A stretch of 64,000 bases of DNA from Petrosia ficiformis. Taxonomy: Eukaryota > Porifera > Demospongiae > Haplosclerida > Petrosiidae. The position numbers were made by a program, and so were the translations under genes. The stretch covers positions 25,905,466 to 25,969,465 of the forward strand of contig OX345636.1 of NCBI GenBank assembly GCA_947044365.1, written 5' to 3'. The notes beneath the pieces were generated by a model, which was not told where the DNA came from, did no database searches, and saw nothing but the letters and a program-made list of their open reading frames with translations. Below are positions 1-11,202 of this stretch, one piece after another (the stretch's first letter is position 1; the number at the start of each line of letters is the position of its first letter).

Positions 1-314
1 TATTGGTTGGATTTCTGAGCATGCTCAGTAGAGACATTTGGATTTTATAAATGGTGGATGACTAAGTTGTTCTGCAGGACTGTTTTCTTTGGGATTTTTG
101 ATTGAATCAAGTGTCTCTATTTCGTCAAAAAACGGGACTGAGCCCGCTTTCTCCCGGTGAGATGAATGTAAATTCGTTTTAGCTTTTTAAATAGAACAGT
201 TAACCTGTCAGTAGTAGATAGCGTTTATATAATGCTCTCCAATAGTGAAAAATACGTAATTATAATCATGATAATAAATATTTTTTGGTGATCATAGGGA
301 TCTGGGTTATACTA
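1..314. other. AT-rich non-coding left edge
   Basis: No supported gene. Short ORFs only, in AT-rich sequence leading into the pogo relic. No terminal inverted repeat was recognised here. Confidence 0.5.
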
Positions 315-960
315 ATGAAAACCAGAAAATTATGGAGTGACGAAAGCATGAGAGCAGCTGTGGAGAATCAAGGTAAAGGATTAAGAGAGGCAGGAAGGCT
401 GTATAATGTACCTGTCGAAACATTAAGGAGAAGAGTGACAGGCAAAGTGGACATTGATTGTCGACCAGGGCCTGCAACGATCTTAACCAAAGAAGAAGAA
501 GAAAGAATTGTGCATTGTTTAATACAGATGGCTGATATGGGTTATGGGCTTACAAGGGAAGCTGTAATGCATATGGTATATATTATTGTTGAAAAATGCA
601 AGAGGCCCCATGCTTTCAAAAATGAAAAGGCTGGTCGATGGTGGTTTCAAGGTTTCAAGTCATGACACCCTAATTTGACTGTTCGCATGCCCCAATCATT
701 GGCCTATTGTCGTGCTTTAAGTGCCAACAAAGAAAACATCAGTGACTTTTTTGGTAAACTGGGGGCTATTTATGGCAAGTTAAATGAAATTTCCAAGCCT
801 ATGCACATTGACACATTCAAACTGGTAAAAATTAATTATCTCATTATCATATTACATGTACATTTCTTTCATTACACAGGTAAACTTGATGGAGTAAATA
901 CAGTTTGGACTGATGGACTTGGCCTGAATCAAATAGAAACAATATACAATACACATGTTT
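315..960 (+). pseudogene. pogo/Tigger-like transposase, N-terminal relic
   Basis: The first ATG that fits the family is at 315 (MKTRKLWSDESM). The next 100 residues form a psq/CENP-B type helix-turn-helix (ETLRRRVTGK), then the second DNA-binding half with KAGRWWFQGFKS. The reading frame is cut by one TGA at 663-665 and then continues in the same frame with HPNLTVRMPQSLAY and FFGKLGAIYGKLNE, typical of pogo transposases. The stop replaces an arginine position and is consistent with CGA to TGA deamination. A probable intron follows (gtaaaaatt at about 826 to ttacacag at about 879), and a degenerate LDGVNTVW remains of the first catalytic aspartate region. The rest of the DDE domain is absent. 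Family call is from memory of pogo proteins; the truncation and stop are seen directly. Confidence 0.75.
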
Positions 961-1062
961 GTAGTCATCTATTCCCTCCTCCTCACGTCTGAATTTTTTA
1001 TGAGAAGTCAAATGATATATCACCTTCATATGTACGATGTCAAATTTTTGACTGACAATTAT

Positions 1063-1555
1063 TCAATAATAATAATAACTTTTGAAAAGGTCTAAACTCA
1101 TAGCAGTTATTGCGAAGTATTTTCCAACATGATTACCACCCTGGTCACATTCATGTCCCCATTGCCTGAAAGACGCAAAGACTCCTTGAATTTCGACATG
1201 GTCTTGTAGGAGTAGTTTTTGATACAACCCAGGTACTACTATACTGTCAGTTCCCTTTACTTCACTCTCAAGTCCAGCACATTCAACAACTATGCTTCGT
1301 ACCCATTCTTTAACGTTTTGGGCTGACAATATTTGATTTGTAATTTCTTTGTAATTTCAGTAGTTTTATTTTCTCTGCTCTTTTCAGAACAGTTTCAAGT
1401 CCTTCTTTGCATTTGTCCATAAACCAACTTTCTTCATTTTCATTGTGAACTTCTCGTTCTCTAATGCTTTCTTTGTCTCTTTCTGAGCAATATCATACTG
1501 CTTCTTTAAAAGAGCTTCTTCACGTCTCACTTCTATTTCTTAAACTACAAGTACA
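1063..1555 (-). pseudogene. unknown minus-strand coding-like segment
   Basis: On the minus strand an open stretch at 1063-1329 reads through AQNVKEWVRSIVVECAGLES and QWGHECDQGGNHVGKYF. Upstream on the same strand (1380-1555) lies a Lys/Glu-rich, coiled-coil-like stretch (EEALLKKQYDIAQKETKKAL). The two parts are in different frames and the joint was not resolved; either an intron or a frameshift separates them. The 88-codon ORF opens with TTG, so it is not a complete gene by itself. I do not recognise the family. It could be an accessory protein of the neighbouring pogo element or an unrelated relic. Confidence 0.3.
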
Positions 1556-1994
1556 CGTGCTGCTCTTTGTTTGTTGTGAGATTAAGATTGCTTAGCTGAC
1601 AACTGTTCCTGTTGGACCGTGATTTGCAGTAAGTGACTTTTAATTGGTGTAAATTGACTAAGTAACAAATCTAACATGATTTTTTCCCATAGCTACCTTG
1701 AAGGCTGTGTGCTCTACTTTACGAATTGCTGTAAATTGGCTAATGTTTATTGTAATTATTAATCTAGAGGATCTTAGTGTACAAACAAGTACTAAAGTAT
1801 GTGATAATTGCTGTAATTGGCTAAGTAGCAATATAACATACAATAATATTTTTTTTGTAGTTAATCTGTCCTGTGTACCTTTGAAAAATTAATAGTGAAG
1901 TAAGTGATAACTGTGGCTAAGCAATGACAATAATAACTTAAAATGCTATGGATTGCTATAGTTACAGGGTTTATTTGTTTTTCTATAGCTTTCA

Positions 1995-2271
1995 ATGGCT
2001 GATAGTGATAGTTCTGTCAAGAGAAAGTGAGACTTTAAATTGGTTGTGTTTACAATTTTACCTTTCGATTTACCATTAGATTGTATCCTTTAAGACAAAG
2101 GAAGACATGGAGAGAGTCTCCATCTTCCTCTGGAACATCGACTCCAGAGAAAAGGCCCAAGTTGAAAGGTAATGATATAATAAAATTGAAAGTTTACTCA
2201 TTGAGACTCCATCTGTTACTCTTACAGTTGTTTTGGAAGCTTACGAAAGCAATTGTATAACAAATTCATGA
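1995..2271 (+). CDS. small spliced ORF, three exons, function unknown
   Basis: An ATG at 1995 opens MADSDSSVKRK. Exon 1 is 1995-2026, followed by an intron gtgaga..ccattag (2027-2079). Exon 2 is 2080-2168 (TWRESPSSSGTSTPEKRPKL). A second intron gtaatg..cttacag (2169-2227) leads to exon 3, 2228-2271, ending in TGA. The three exons join in one frame to about 54 residues. It is Ser/Pro-rich with a basic KRPKLK stretch that could be a nuclear localisation signal. The next reading frame is lost, so this may be the 5' end of a longer decayed gene. No family recognised; the splice sites and frame continuity are the evidence. Confidence 0.4.
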
Positions 2272-2679
2272 ATTGGATTGAAAATATTGTTTTCATCCTA
2301 AAAGATGAGGACAGACATAATATCCCATGTTATGGGAGTTGAATATTAGAGACTGAGCTGATAGGAAACATCAGTCATTGGCCAACAGCCACAACCAATC
2401 AGAGAGTACGGTAGTACTCTCTATGTAGGGATGGCACTGAAAAAAAATGGCCGCCCATACATTTCAGTTGCAAGCGGTGAGCTGAAATCTCTGGTAATAT
2501 ATACAGACAGATACGTTTTAATACACACATACCTATTCATATCTAGTGTTTTTATGACTACCAACACCATCTAGATGGCTAAAGATTGTCGTTAACGTAG
2601 AGAATTGGCGAGTGCCAAAACTGGTTCATAACAATTATTATTATTATTATTTTCCAGACAAATCATTTTTTTGTTTGTT
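2272..2679. other. Non-coding spacer
   Basis: No gene seen. Contains the start of a short (TTA)n run near 2636-2652 just before the dispersed repeat. Confidence 0.4.
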
Positions 2680-3454
2680 GAAATATCACAATGATTCTAG
2701 CACCATTCCAGTCGCATTTATAGTAAAATTCTGGTCTTAAAGTATCGAGATGATATCTTCAGATGCTATGAAATAAGACAGTCTCAACAACTAAAAGATT
2801 TGATCTCAAATTGGATGCCATTTTTCTAAGTGGAATTTAATTACGCTTACTCGGAACATGGAAGCTGAAAAGGTGGAAGTGCTTGGAAATATAATAACAT
2901 TTGTGAGCAAATACATTCTTATAGTAATGAATATTTAATATTAAAGCCATTGTAAGCATTGGAATACTGAATGGTTGACACAGTGACTGAAACTACTTCT
3001 TGTAGGAATGCAGACAGTTCTGTAAGTGAAATAGAGAATATACATTATCTGTCAGTGAAAGAGAATGATAATCAATACATTAATACAAAAGACTGACCTT
3101 ATTTTAATGCATTTATGATTGCATAAGCAAATGTGTGAGTAAATAATAATGAATATAATAATGAATATAATTATTAGGCCGTTGTATAGTTACTATGATA
3201 ACATTGGAATGCCATTTGGTTGATATAGTGACTGACACTACCTCTTGTAGTGCTGTAAGTGAAATAGTAGGCATCATCTGTAAGTGAAAGAGAATGATAA
3301 TCAATTGATATATACAAAAGACTGACCTTCATTGATAAACAAACTTTAATGCATTTATGATTGAATGATTTCATATGATATATAACTAACACCAGTATTT
3401 CTTCAATGTGCAAAATATATTTACACCATTCAGGAAAAAAAAGCAATGGAAACA
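2680..3454 (+). repeat. Dispersed repeat, copy 1 (inverted copy at 26936-27419)
   Basis: This block matches, in reverse complement, the block at about 26936-27419. Shared landmarks are the phrase around 2689-2720 (tctagcaccattccagt; the reverse complement is at about 27392-27415), the tract around 2905-2925 (agcaaatacattcttatag) and the stretch describing the 'ggaatactgaatgttgac' region near 2960. Inside copy 1 the segment 2930-3090 is repeated again at 3140-3330 (gaatgccatttggttgat; gtgaaagagaatgataatca), so the element also carries an internal tandem duplication. No transposase-like protein is visible. The short minus-strand ORFs here are not supported as genes. Confidence 0.7.
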
Positions 3455-3640
3455 AGAATAATAAAAAACATTTCCAATAAAAATGAAAGAAGATGTAGGG
3501 ATGTCAAAACCCAAAAAGCATGCGAACAAGGTTAGGTGGGATCCAAAATTAAACAAACCACTTCCATATCACCCTACATAAGTACACCTCTTTGCATTTT
3601 GCTTTATAGTGGTGTAGGTACTTATGTAGGGTTATATGGA
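3455..3640 (+). repeat. MITE-like repeat family R3, copy 1
   Basis: Starts with aagaataataaaaaacattt and carries the landmarks gatgtagggatgtcaaaacc, aaaattaaacaaaccacttc and a palindromic centre (cctacataagtac / gtacttatgtaggg). The same order appears in reverse complement at 21155-21370 and, shorter, at 26783-26935. The ends are inverted with respect to each other in the 21-kb copy. It is non-coding. Confidence 0.75.
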
Positions 3641-4010
3641 ATAATATATTTTAAACTTACTAAATCGTCTGTAACTATAATAGAACTGTTGATGCAATAA
3701 TTCTACCAGTGGATAGAGATAAAGTAGAAGAGTATTGTCGGGCACTTGTCAAATGTCTCACCCTTTGTTTATCGTTTTGTTACTTAGCGGCCGAATTATT
3801 CTAAGTTTGTCTGAATACTGCAGTTGTCGGACACCTGTATGCAAAGCATTGTAGCGGCCGCAACCAACTTGCAAAAGTGACAGTTTTTGGAACGCAGATA
3901 GTTACTGATATTATATATATTTTGGTGTAACCCAGAGTTCTGTAGCATGTATAGTTCCAAAGTAATAGCTGTCCGAAAACTGGTTTGTCCGTGTATTGAT
4001 CGTTTACTCT
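3641..4010. other. Spacer with transposon-end-like motifs
   Basis: No gene. Contains tgtcggacacctg at about 3825-3837, gcggccgcaacc at 3853-3864 and tgtccgaaaac near 3970. These resemble the ends of the 29.7-30.6 kb palindrome (ttatcggacac) and suggest a decayed relative, unproven. The 3' part is the 5' flank of the SAMD3-like gene. Confidence 0.35.
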
Positions 4011-5506
4011 ATGGAGAAGTCTGATGAAAACCGAGATGTTTGTATAAAGAAAAAAAAGATTGAAAAATTAGAAGAAGATGCAGTACCATTGCCAGATCCA
4101 TTTCCCCTGCCTAAACATTATAGTGCTGAGGTGGAAGCAGCCTTGAGAGCAAAAAAGATGACAAATGTGACAAGAAGGGCATTTATTGGCAAAATTGCAG
4201 CAGCAATGCTCTACTACAAACGATATCCTACCCATGATGACTATATAAATGTAGGTCGGGCAATCATTGAAGCATATCCGTTTATGAAGTCACCTGTAGG
4301 ATCACCAGCAGTAAGTTTTACTAAGCTTTGAAATAATTTTCAATGTATTGCTTGCTTCTAAATTTAGGGAGCTATTGTAATTTCCCTGAAGAATGTTTTT
4401 AAAGAGTTTCGGAGGGACAAGGAAAAGAAAAAAAAACAATGTTACAGCAACACATCCTCGCTACTCTGCAAAGCCCAAGCAGCCAGCCAGTGCTGTTAAA
4501 GTGTCATTATCCATACCTGCTGGTTTGTGTAGTCAGCAAAATTATTCTATTTAAAGCTCACTTTCTGTTATTTGTCTTTACAGGAGGAGTATAAGAAGAA
4601 CCATCCCAATCCTCAAATTATAGAAGAATTGATGGCTTTGTCATTCCCTTTGCGACGAAAGGATATTTTAAGTAACACTTACAATCTCCAGATGCTTTTT
4701 AACAACTATCCCTTTCTGAATAGTGTAAATCAGGTAAAAATGGTTTTATACTATATGAAATAAATTATTTCATGTACTATTAATTTTTTTGTATTTTGAT
4801 TTTTATTCTATCTCACAAGATTGCAAGTGAAATGCAGCGGATTGTTGGCAAATCAGATTTAATATCTACAGCTAAGATAAAGTGGGATGGAGTGAAAGAA
4901 AAGATTCTTCAGCAGGCTTCTTTGGAGGGTGGCCATAAGATACGGTTAAGGAATAAGTTGAAAGAAATTGATAAGAGTGGTATGTTATATAACCTTTTAT
5001 CTTTTATGATTACCTATACTATAATTGTATTTTTTTAGCAAATAAGTCATTGGCAGCTATAAGCATTTTACCCCTATTACTACCTGATGCAAGATCAAGT
5101 GCAGATGATGAAAAGATTGTTTACTTTACCAAGGTAGTATTATTTTGTTTTGATATACTCCTACTCATATAGTATATTTTACTACTACAATTAGGGTGCT
5201 ACTAACATTGAAACCATTGTTAGAGAAAGGAAGCAGCTTCAGCCTTATATTGTTCTAACTGGTGATATCAATCATTCCAATCAGGCATTCCTTGTAGTTG
5301 ATTGTCAGGTAATCAATGAAGTCGATATTGAAAGTATTGGATTTATACTTCTGTCAGCCTATTTTGTTTTTAATATCTGCTACATCAAAGGCTGTACCAA
5401 TTTTTTTTCTTACTTGGAAGTTTTGTTTTTGAATGTGAACACTGACAAAGTTTCATCATCAGTTAAACACTTCATCACTGCCCTACATGTATATCCTAAT
5501 GATTGA
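4011..5506 (+). CDS. SAMD3-like protein (C-terminal domain family), six exons, frame problem in exon 2
   Basis: The start is the ATG at 4011 (MEKSDENRDV). Exons are 4011-4310, 4368 to about 4530, 4584-4733, 4820-4979, 5039-5133 and 5195-5506, all with GT..AG introns of about 55-90 bp. Order of conserved parts: VTRRAFIGKIAAAMLYYKRY, then YPFMKSP, a basic KEFRRDKEKKKK stretch, SFPLRRKDILSNTYNLQMLF, INHSNQAFLVVDCQ, and a C-terminus ILLSAYFVFNIC. This order matches the SAM-domain-containing protein 3-like proteins common in invertebrates and fish; no SAM domain itself is present. A run of nine A near 4427-4435 shifts the frame: one A fewer gives NVTATHPRYSAKPKQPA. The exon 2 to exon 3 joint remains unresolved. 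It is either a pseudogene or carries a homopolymer error. Molecular function of the family is unknown to me. Confidence 0.7.
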
Positions 5507-5742
5507 TTAATTGTACGTGTCAACACGTACAGGATTGTACTTTACCATTCGCTATTTGTTATTTTTTTCATTTGTTCATTTCTCATTTATTCATTTAATC
5601 AACAATTCAAAGTCTCAAACCGTTTCAGTTCTCAACTCACATTTACTACCGCTTATATTTTTTGTTCATTTATGAGTTGCTGTAATTTTGAAGTATTTTT
5701 TCAATTAAGTTCTATTAATTTTGTTAGTGTCCCTGGTATACT
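5507..5742. other. Spacer between the SAMD3-like gene and the kinase relic
   Basis: T-rich non-coding sequence that probably holds the 3' end of the SAMD3-like transcript. No clear polyadenylation signal was chosen. Confidence 0.4.
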
Positions 5743-5779
5743 TTAATGCTGAAGTGTGCAACAGACACAGAATGAAGTG

Positions 5780-6285
5780 TCTGTATTGGGACCAGGGGTG
5801 GACACTCTATTTAGTGTCCACAGCACACCATATTTTTTACAGTGTATGAAGTGCATATGCTGTCCCATTGATGGCATGGCATGGAAATTGAGTACAAGCA
5901 TTTTTTGGGCTCCGTAATTCCATAGAGCCAAGGTAGGTTGGAATGACAAAGCTTAGATGTTAATATAGCTTCTACAGGAAATACTGGCTGTAAAGTGAGC
6001 ATCAGACCGAAATACTTTGACAAAAAAATTTAGGTGTGAAGATCTATAGCCACTATAGCACTTACCAAATACACCTTTGCCTATTGGTTGCTTGTTAATT
6101 TTTATTGACGATAATGGTATTTGACGAATCGACAAAAATTGCTGTTGGGAATACTTTACTTGAGAAGTATGTACAACTGATGGCTTTGTAAAGCATTGAT
6201 TAGTAGAAGTTAAATACTGAGGCCGAATCACCGTGTGTAATAGTTCTCTGCAAAATTTAAAGAGAAACATTATAGAGTTGTACAT
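5780..6285 (-). pseudogene. Protein kinase domain fragment (N-lobe)
   Basis: On the minus strand the frame at 5953-6285 reads IKINKQPIGKGVFGKCYSG, a glycine-rich loop (GKGVFG) at plus-strand 6061-6083, followed by LNFFVKVFRS, where FVKVF holds the VAIK-type lysine. A second frame continues with EAILTSKLCHSNLPWLYGI, matching the alpha-C helix and the H-x-N-L-P strand, and a third with LVLNFHAMPS, matching the hinge region. Thus one N-lobe is spread over three frames, so the copy is broken. No C-lobe motifs (HRD, DFG) are seen. Kinases with this H-S-N-L-P signature are abundant in sponge genomes (established knowledge, recalled). Whether missing pieces were in introns is unknown. Confidence 0.6.
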
Positions 6286-6299
6286 GTATCACTCCTGGG

Positions 6300-7665
6300 C
6301 AAAATACTGAGATCTAAAGAATTATATTTCAGTTACTTCGTACTACGTAGACACCGGCTTGATGAAACTATTCTTTCAAGATTTCTAGACTAGATGATCA
6401 TTTCTGACAACTTCCTTATGTTTGAAAGTTATCAAAATACTAATAGTTATTTCTTTTCTTACTTTTTAAAAATTCTTCTATACTGTGTCTCAGCTATAAC
6501 AGCTACTAATACAGTTTCTAGACTTTCTATAAGCTGTTCACTTCTGCTGCAGTCTTTAGCTCAAGCGTGTGTCCATTTTACTACCCTCCCATTAATTAAC
6601 TGAGCCCCCAGCCTCCCAGGGTCGTTAACTATGTATACAACATGTATGTATATATATAATATATACTTCGCCCTTGTGGGAAAACAGTTATAGGGATGGC
6701 CCTGTGGGTCATGAAAATGAATTAGTAATATGGTTCAATGAACTACCATTTTCATACATGCCAACTAAAAATAGAAAGCTATTCTTTTTTTTGATTTATA
6801 TGTGTATTCCATGCAACAATCATATATTTGACTTTACCACTTCAGCATGGGTCCTGCTCCAATAGTACTCATTATATATAACTCGTGTAGTAATGTTTTT
6901 TGAACTAATTTTGTATCATTTATTACATTCTGAGCAGTTGTACTTCTTTAATTTAGGTTCCAATCTTTTTGAGCTTACATGCATGAGATAAAAGTTTGTA
7001 AGTTACCTTATTAATTATTCATATAATGTAGTTGCCACTTGTCACCTTAATGATCAATAATAATAGGAATTGGGGCTGAACACTTAGTTACTATAACTAA
7101 AACTGTAGTATAGAAAGTATTACTTGAACTCATAGATGTAGGTGGATGAAACTAATGTCTTAGAAAGAGACCATGACAAGCATCTATCTTATTTATAATT
7201 AGAGCTGTTCATATTATCTGTGTCCAATCAGATACAGCATATAATTGAGCTTCAAATCATTTAATGAAAATGGTTTCATGCATTAAGTTACTTAATGCAC
7301 ACTTTGCTCACCTGTATTATTATAGCTCATCTACAAAAATATTCTCAAGAGTATCTGTAAGCTTGTAAGCTTTGTAACATTCTTTACCACATTCTAATGT
7401 GACACTTAGATTGCCTTTATGATCATTTTCAAGTATAAAACAATACTTGTATCCCTCAATACTTATGCCATTTTACTCATACAAGTGACAGATGTTAGCA
7501 CTCTGCATATGTGTAAGAGGATGTGCATGGTACATGATGATTGAAGTTAAAAGAAAGCGCAATATTTATTATTGTAATATACACTACTAGTATTACAAAT
7601 GATCATAAAAATTGGTTGTCAATATATTTGTCTATTTTATAGTTTTTACTAGTTTCAAATTGAAC
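6300..7665. other. Gene-poor AT-rich stretch
   Basis: Only short ORFs are present. (TA)n-like tracts lie near 6645-6665. No transposase, RNA gene or terminal repeat was recognised. The 3' end is the 5' flank of the CACTA relic. Confidence 0.5.
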
Positions 7666-9720
7666 ATGGCTAAACCTGTAAGAAAGGCTATTAGACTGTT
7701 CCCATGCTATTGTTCCTCATGCTCTGGCAAAGTCTGTGATATCCGCACTGTGCAGATGCACATGAAATATTTTACTGTGGATGACACAATCCAGTTCAAC
7801 AACTTAGAAGACACTGCATCTGACATACAAGAGGAATTACTAGATGAATCAGCAGATCAAGAAAATGACGAGGATGATGTTATAGATGAATTTTCACTTA
7901 AAGAAATTGATGATGACGGTGTAAATGATTCTTCACTTATACAAGATGAAGCGGAATATAGTGTAGATCAATCTTCACTCAAAGAAGTTGATGTATGTTC
8001 TCGTCATAATATTGAGGTGAATGAAAAACAATTAACAGAGTTTGTTCTAAAAGAAGTTAAGTGCAAATTGGAACATGGTAATTCACAAGCGGAGATTGAA
8101 GAACACCTCCAAAATGCGGCAAAAATTAATACCACAAAAATGGCATGATGTATTACAACTTTTACAGAAGCTTGGGTATGAAGACCCAACCCATTACAAA
8201 GTATGTTGTGAGCACACACACTCTTAGTTACTTGAAAAAAGTGATAATACGTGCCAACAATGTAACAAACCACGGGAAGATTGTATTGATTATTACGTTT
8301 TAGGTTTGTGTTTCAATTCTTGGTTTTTCACTGCTGAAAAATGTAAGAAGCTTCTTGGTCATTGGGAAGATAAAAATGAATGGTTTAATAAAAAACCCGA
8401 AGAAGACATTAATTTGATTGAGCTATGGCATGGAAGTAGGTTTCGTGAATTATCATACTTTTGGGACTTCAATAAAACCACGTTGCTTCCATCCCACTGT
8501 ACCAACTGCATGTCTGTAGTTCCAGCTGATTTAGTTGCAATACCTTTTTAAATCAGGCATTTTTTTTACCTGTCCTCATTGCAATGTTGAGTTTCTAACT
8601 TTGAAGAAACTTATGAGAGGTGATTTCAGAAATCAACCCATCCTCATTCATGAGGATGGCTGGAATCCTCATAACACCTAGGCTAAACATTCTATTGCTG
8701 CCATAACAATTTCACATGCCACAATGCGCAAAGCTTTTAGAGCTGATGGTAATACCGCACAAGTTTATTCATTAATTCCTTCGCATCAGCTGCCACAAAG
8801 ATCGCCTCATAAGCTGGATGCATTTTTTTATCCTCTGATGGGAGAAATTGAGGACTTGTACATATATGGCTCAGAGGTTTATTGCTGGTGCAACTAAGGA
8901 ATATGCATCAAATGATCTAGCAAACATGAGAGTTGTCCCTCTTTTGCTCACAGCAGACATGAAAGCACATGCAGAAGTTGGTCTTGTCTCATCAAAAGGT
9001 TATAAAGACTGCAGACATTGTGAGGCTAAAGCTGAATATTTTTGTAAATACTGCCGCTATGGCAACTTTCAAAAAAGGTATAGAAATCCTGCTGCACTCA
9101 GGAGTGCTGAAACAAACCGTATACATGGAAGAGCTGCTGATAATGCTAGTACTATCAGTGAGAGAAGATCTATTCTGACAAAAACAGGTGTCACTGGTGA
9201 AAGCATTATATATCGCTTGTATGATCTCTGTGGTTTTCATCCTGTGCGAGACCAGGTTATAGATATAATGCATTGCTTGTGTTTAAACTTAACCAAAAAT
9301 GAGCTAGATCATAAAATGCTGAAAAGTATGGGCAATAATGCATCCTTACAACCTTCAGAGAGAGACCCACAAGCTGGAGGAGTCATTTCAAGGAATAGTC
9401 TCGCTGAGGGGCACTTCAGAGAGTCCATTGGACAACAGAGTTGAATGATGGGAGGATCCCATTCATTACTGAATCACCACCTACTGGCCTTTCCAATTTA
9501 GGATATTGGAAAGCAGAAGAGTTCAATAAGTTCTCCTTATGTACTTTATGAACTAGTTAGTAAGGACGTTTATGATTGGTTTTCATTGCTTTCAGAAATT
9601 CGTAACTTAATATTCAGATATGAACTTTGCATAAATGGGTGGTATAGAAAGCATGTGGAACTACTAAAACGACTTTTATGGAGACATTTTTTTATAAAAA
9701 GATTTATGGTTTCCAAGCTT
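7666..9720 (+). pseudogene. CACTA/EnSpm (Tnp2-family) transposase, decayed full-length copy
   Basis: The ATG at 7666 opens MAKPVRKAIRLFPCYCSSCS, a short Cys motif, then an acidic spacer (8 Asp/Glu-rich repeats including SSLKEVD). After a frameshift near 8130 the sequence continues WHDVLQLLQKLGYEDP, CQQCNKPREDCIDYYVLGL and ELWHGSRFRELSYFWDFNK, then SPHKLDAFFYPLMGEIEDLY, RVVPLLLTADMKAH, GNFQKRYRNPAALRSAE, GESIIYRLYDLCGFHPVRD and DIMHCLCLNL. The last piece (9450-9720) has LGYWKAEEFNKF and LLWRHFF. At least one in-frame TAG (8225-8227), a TAG near 8680 and frameshifts near 8130, 8545, 8870 and 9440 make it inactive. The order of blocks matches invertebrate Tnp2-type transposases. CACTA termini were not found. 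Confidence 0.8.
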
Positions 9721-10048
9721 GCTCTGATAATTATGGTCTGATAATTATGGTTGAAGATATAACTACACAGCCAATTTCCAACGCTTTCGAATCATGTGTT
9801 GTCTCTTCTTCTCCGATTTGTAATCGAATTCTTGTGAGTAAATGCTATGATACGTCAGCCAGGAAAACTAACGATGATGTTCAAGTGAATCATATCATGT
9901 TGAATCAGTAAGTACGGCTGTATGGAATGATTCAGGTGTGTTATCGTGAGTGAATCGATGTTCTTGCCATGGAGAAGAAGCAGACCAGTTTCAAAAGTGT
10001 GAGTGATTTGTTTATTTATAGACAAAATTATAAGTCTATTATGATATT

Positions 10049-10086
<38 letters not shown>

Positions 10087-10150
10087 GAAAATTAAAATCA
10101 ATACGATGAGCATATATATTATATATATTATGTTATACAGTAATTAGGGT
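9721..10150. other. Spacer with a possible first exon and a (TA)n tract
   Basis: At 9969 an ATG opens MEKKQTSFKS directly before gtgagt, which looks like a short first exon ending at a splice donor; its partner exon was not found in frame. A pure (TA)n tract occupies about 10053-10082 and a second AT-rich run follows to 10135. These AT tracts abut the LINE 3' end. Confidence 0.4.
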
Positions 10151-10390
10151 AATGATGAATTAAAAAAAGTTAAAAGTTCTGATTTGAGAGATTTGATGAA
10201 GTTAACACATTTGATAGGGCCAGGAAGAGAATTCCAGAGGGAGATAGTACTAGGAAGAAAGGAATGAAAGGTTGCAGAAGAGCGAGTATAGGGAACCTTA
10301 AGGTTTAAGGGGTGATAAGATCGGAGGAAATATTAACTAAAGAAGTAAAAGCAAACTTCGTCTCTGTTAATTAGTTTGACGTAATGTTTC
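10145..10390 (-). pseudogene. Non-LTR retrotransposon (LINE) reverse transcriptase, 3' end only
   Basis: The minus strand reads RSYHPLNLKVPYTRSSATFH then SFLPSTISLWNSLPGPIKCV and FIKSLKSELLTFF, ending in a stop near 10147. The block 'RTS..F..S.FP.TI.LWNSLP' followed by 'S.FK..L' is the hallmark C-terminus of CR1/Jockey-type reverse transcriptases. Upstream (10335-10390) VCFYFF is followed by an in-frame TAA. Nothing of the catalytic palm is present, so this is a 5'-truncated insertion. The (TA)n tract at 10053-10135 lies directly 3' of it, where LINE tails usually end. The clade cannot be fixed from this piece. Confidence 0.75.
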
Positions 10391-11202
10391 TTTAATTGAT
10401 GCTCATCCTACATGTACATTCATGAAAAACAAATTAAGTATGTCGTCATTGTATATGTGAAACTGAAATTTCTGTTAGTAAAACTGCTATAGTTATCTAA
10501 CATTGCATTTCCAAAAAGAAGAATATTATAATTATTATGTCAAATTTATTTCCTTGCCACTACTATTAAATAGTAGTATTTTAATGTAAGTAAATTAATA
10601 ATAATTTTCATAATTAATTACAGATACTGGGTGCATCAAAGATGAAAAACAGTATTTCTGTGATTATATTGCTCCCTTAAAGTTATCTCTCTTTTATTTT
10701 AGAAATAGTTTTGAATATGTTGATTTGGGCTCAGACGTTGAATATACTCCAGTTCATGTATTAGACCCTGAATATATGGGAGAGATATCACAATCTCAAG
10801 ATTGTTTCAAGCACGGAATGTCATACGCACCTCCCAGTTAGAAAAGAGTTTATATTAAAAGGAAAAGAATACATGTAGACGAAGAAGTTAAGAACCTCGT
10901 TGCAAAAAGAAGATTGAGTTTGACCCTAATGAAAGTTAGATGTGTTACTTTTTGGATCAGTATTAAGAACATAATATTTTACTTTTGATCAATCAAAAGT
11001 AAAACGAAGGTGTTAAACAAATTTTATATAAGTGATGACAAACGGGAATAGTGTGATGGATTAACAGAAGGTTTCATTAAGACAATTTAAATGTAACTAA
11101 TAAGAAAATTGAACAACTGAAACTGGATATAGATATAGATAAGATATTACATGAATAAAATAGTCATGTTATGTAGCGCTAAAAATAGTTGATCCAGATC
11201 TG
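10391..11202. other. AT-rich region with one coding-like segment
   Basis: After an acceptor-like ttttattttag at about 10691-10701 the plus strand reads NSFEYVDLGSDVEYTPVHVL then DPEYMGEISQSQDC and, past a TAG, KRVYIKRKRIHVDEE. This could be an exon of the gene that may start at 9969, but the phases do not join. The remaining sequence to 11202 shows nothing recognisable. Confidence 0.35.

Noticed and set aside
847..1029. Minus-strand 60-codon ORF over the pogo relic
   Set aside because: Shadow of the plus-strand pogo and intron sequence with no motif.
8004..8273. Minus-strand ORFs opposite the CACTA transposase (8004-8273, 8992-9273)
   Set aside because: Antisense shadows of recognised Tnp2 coding sequence.
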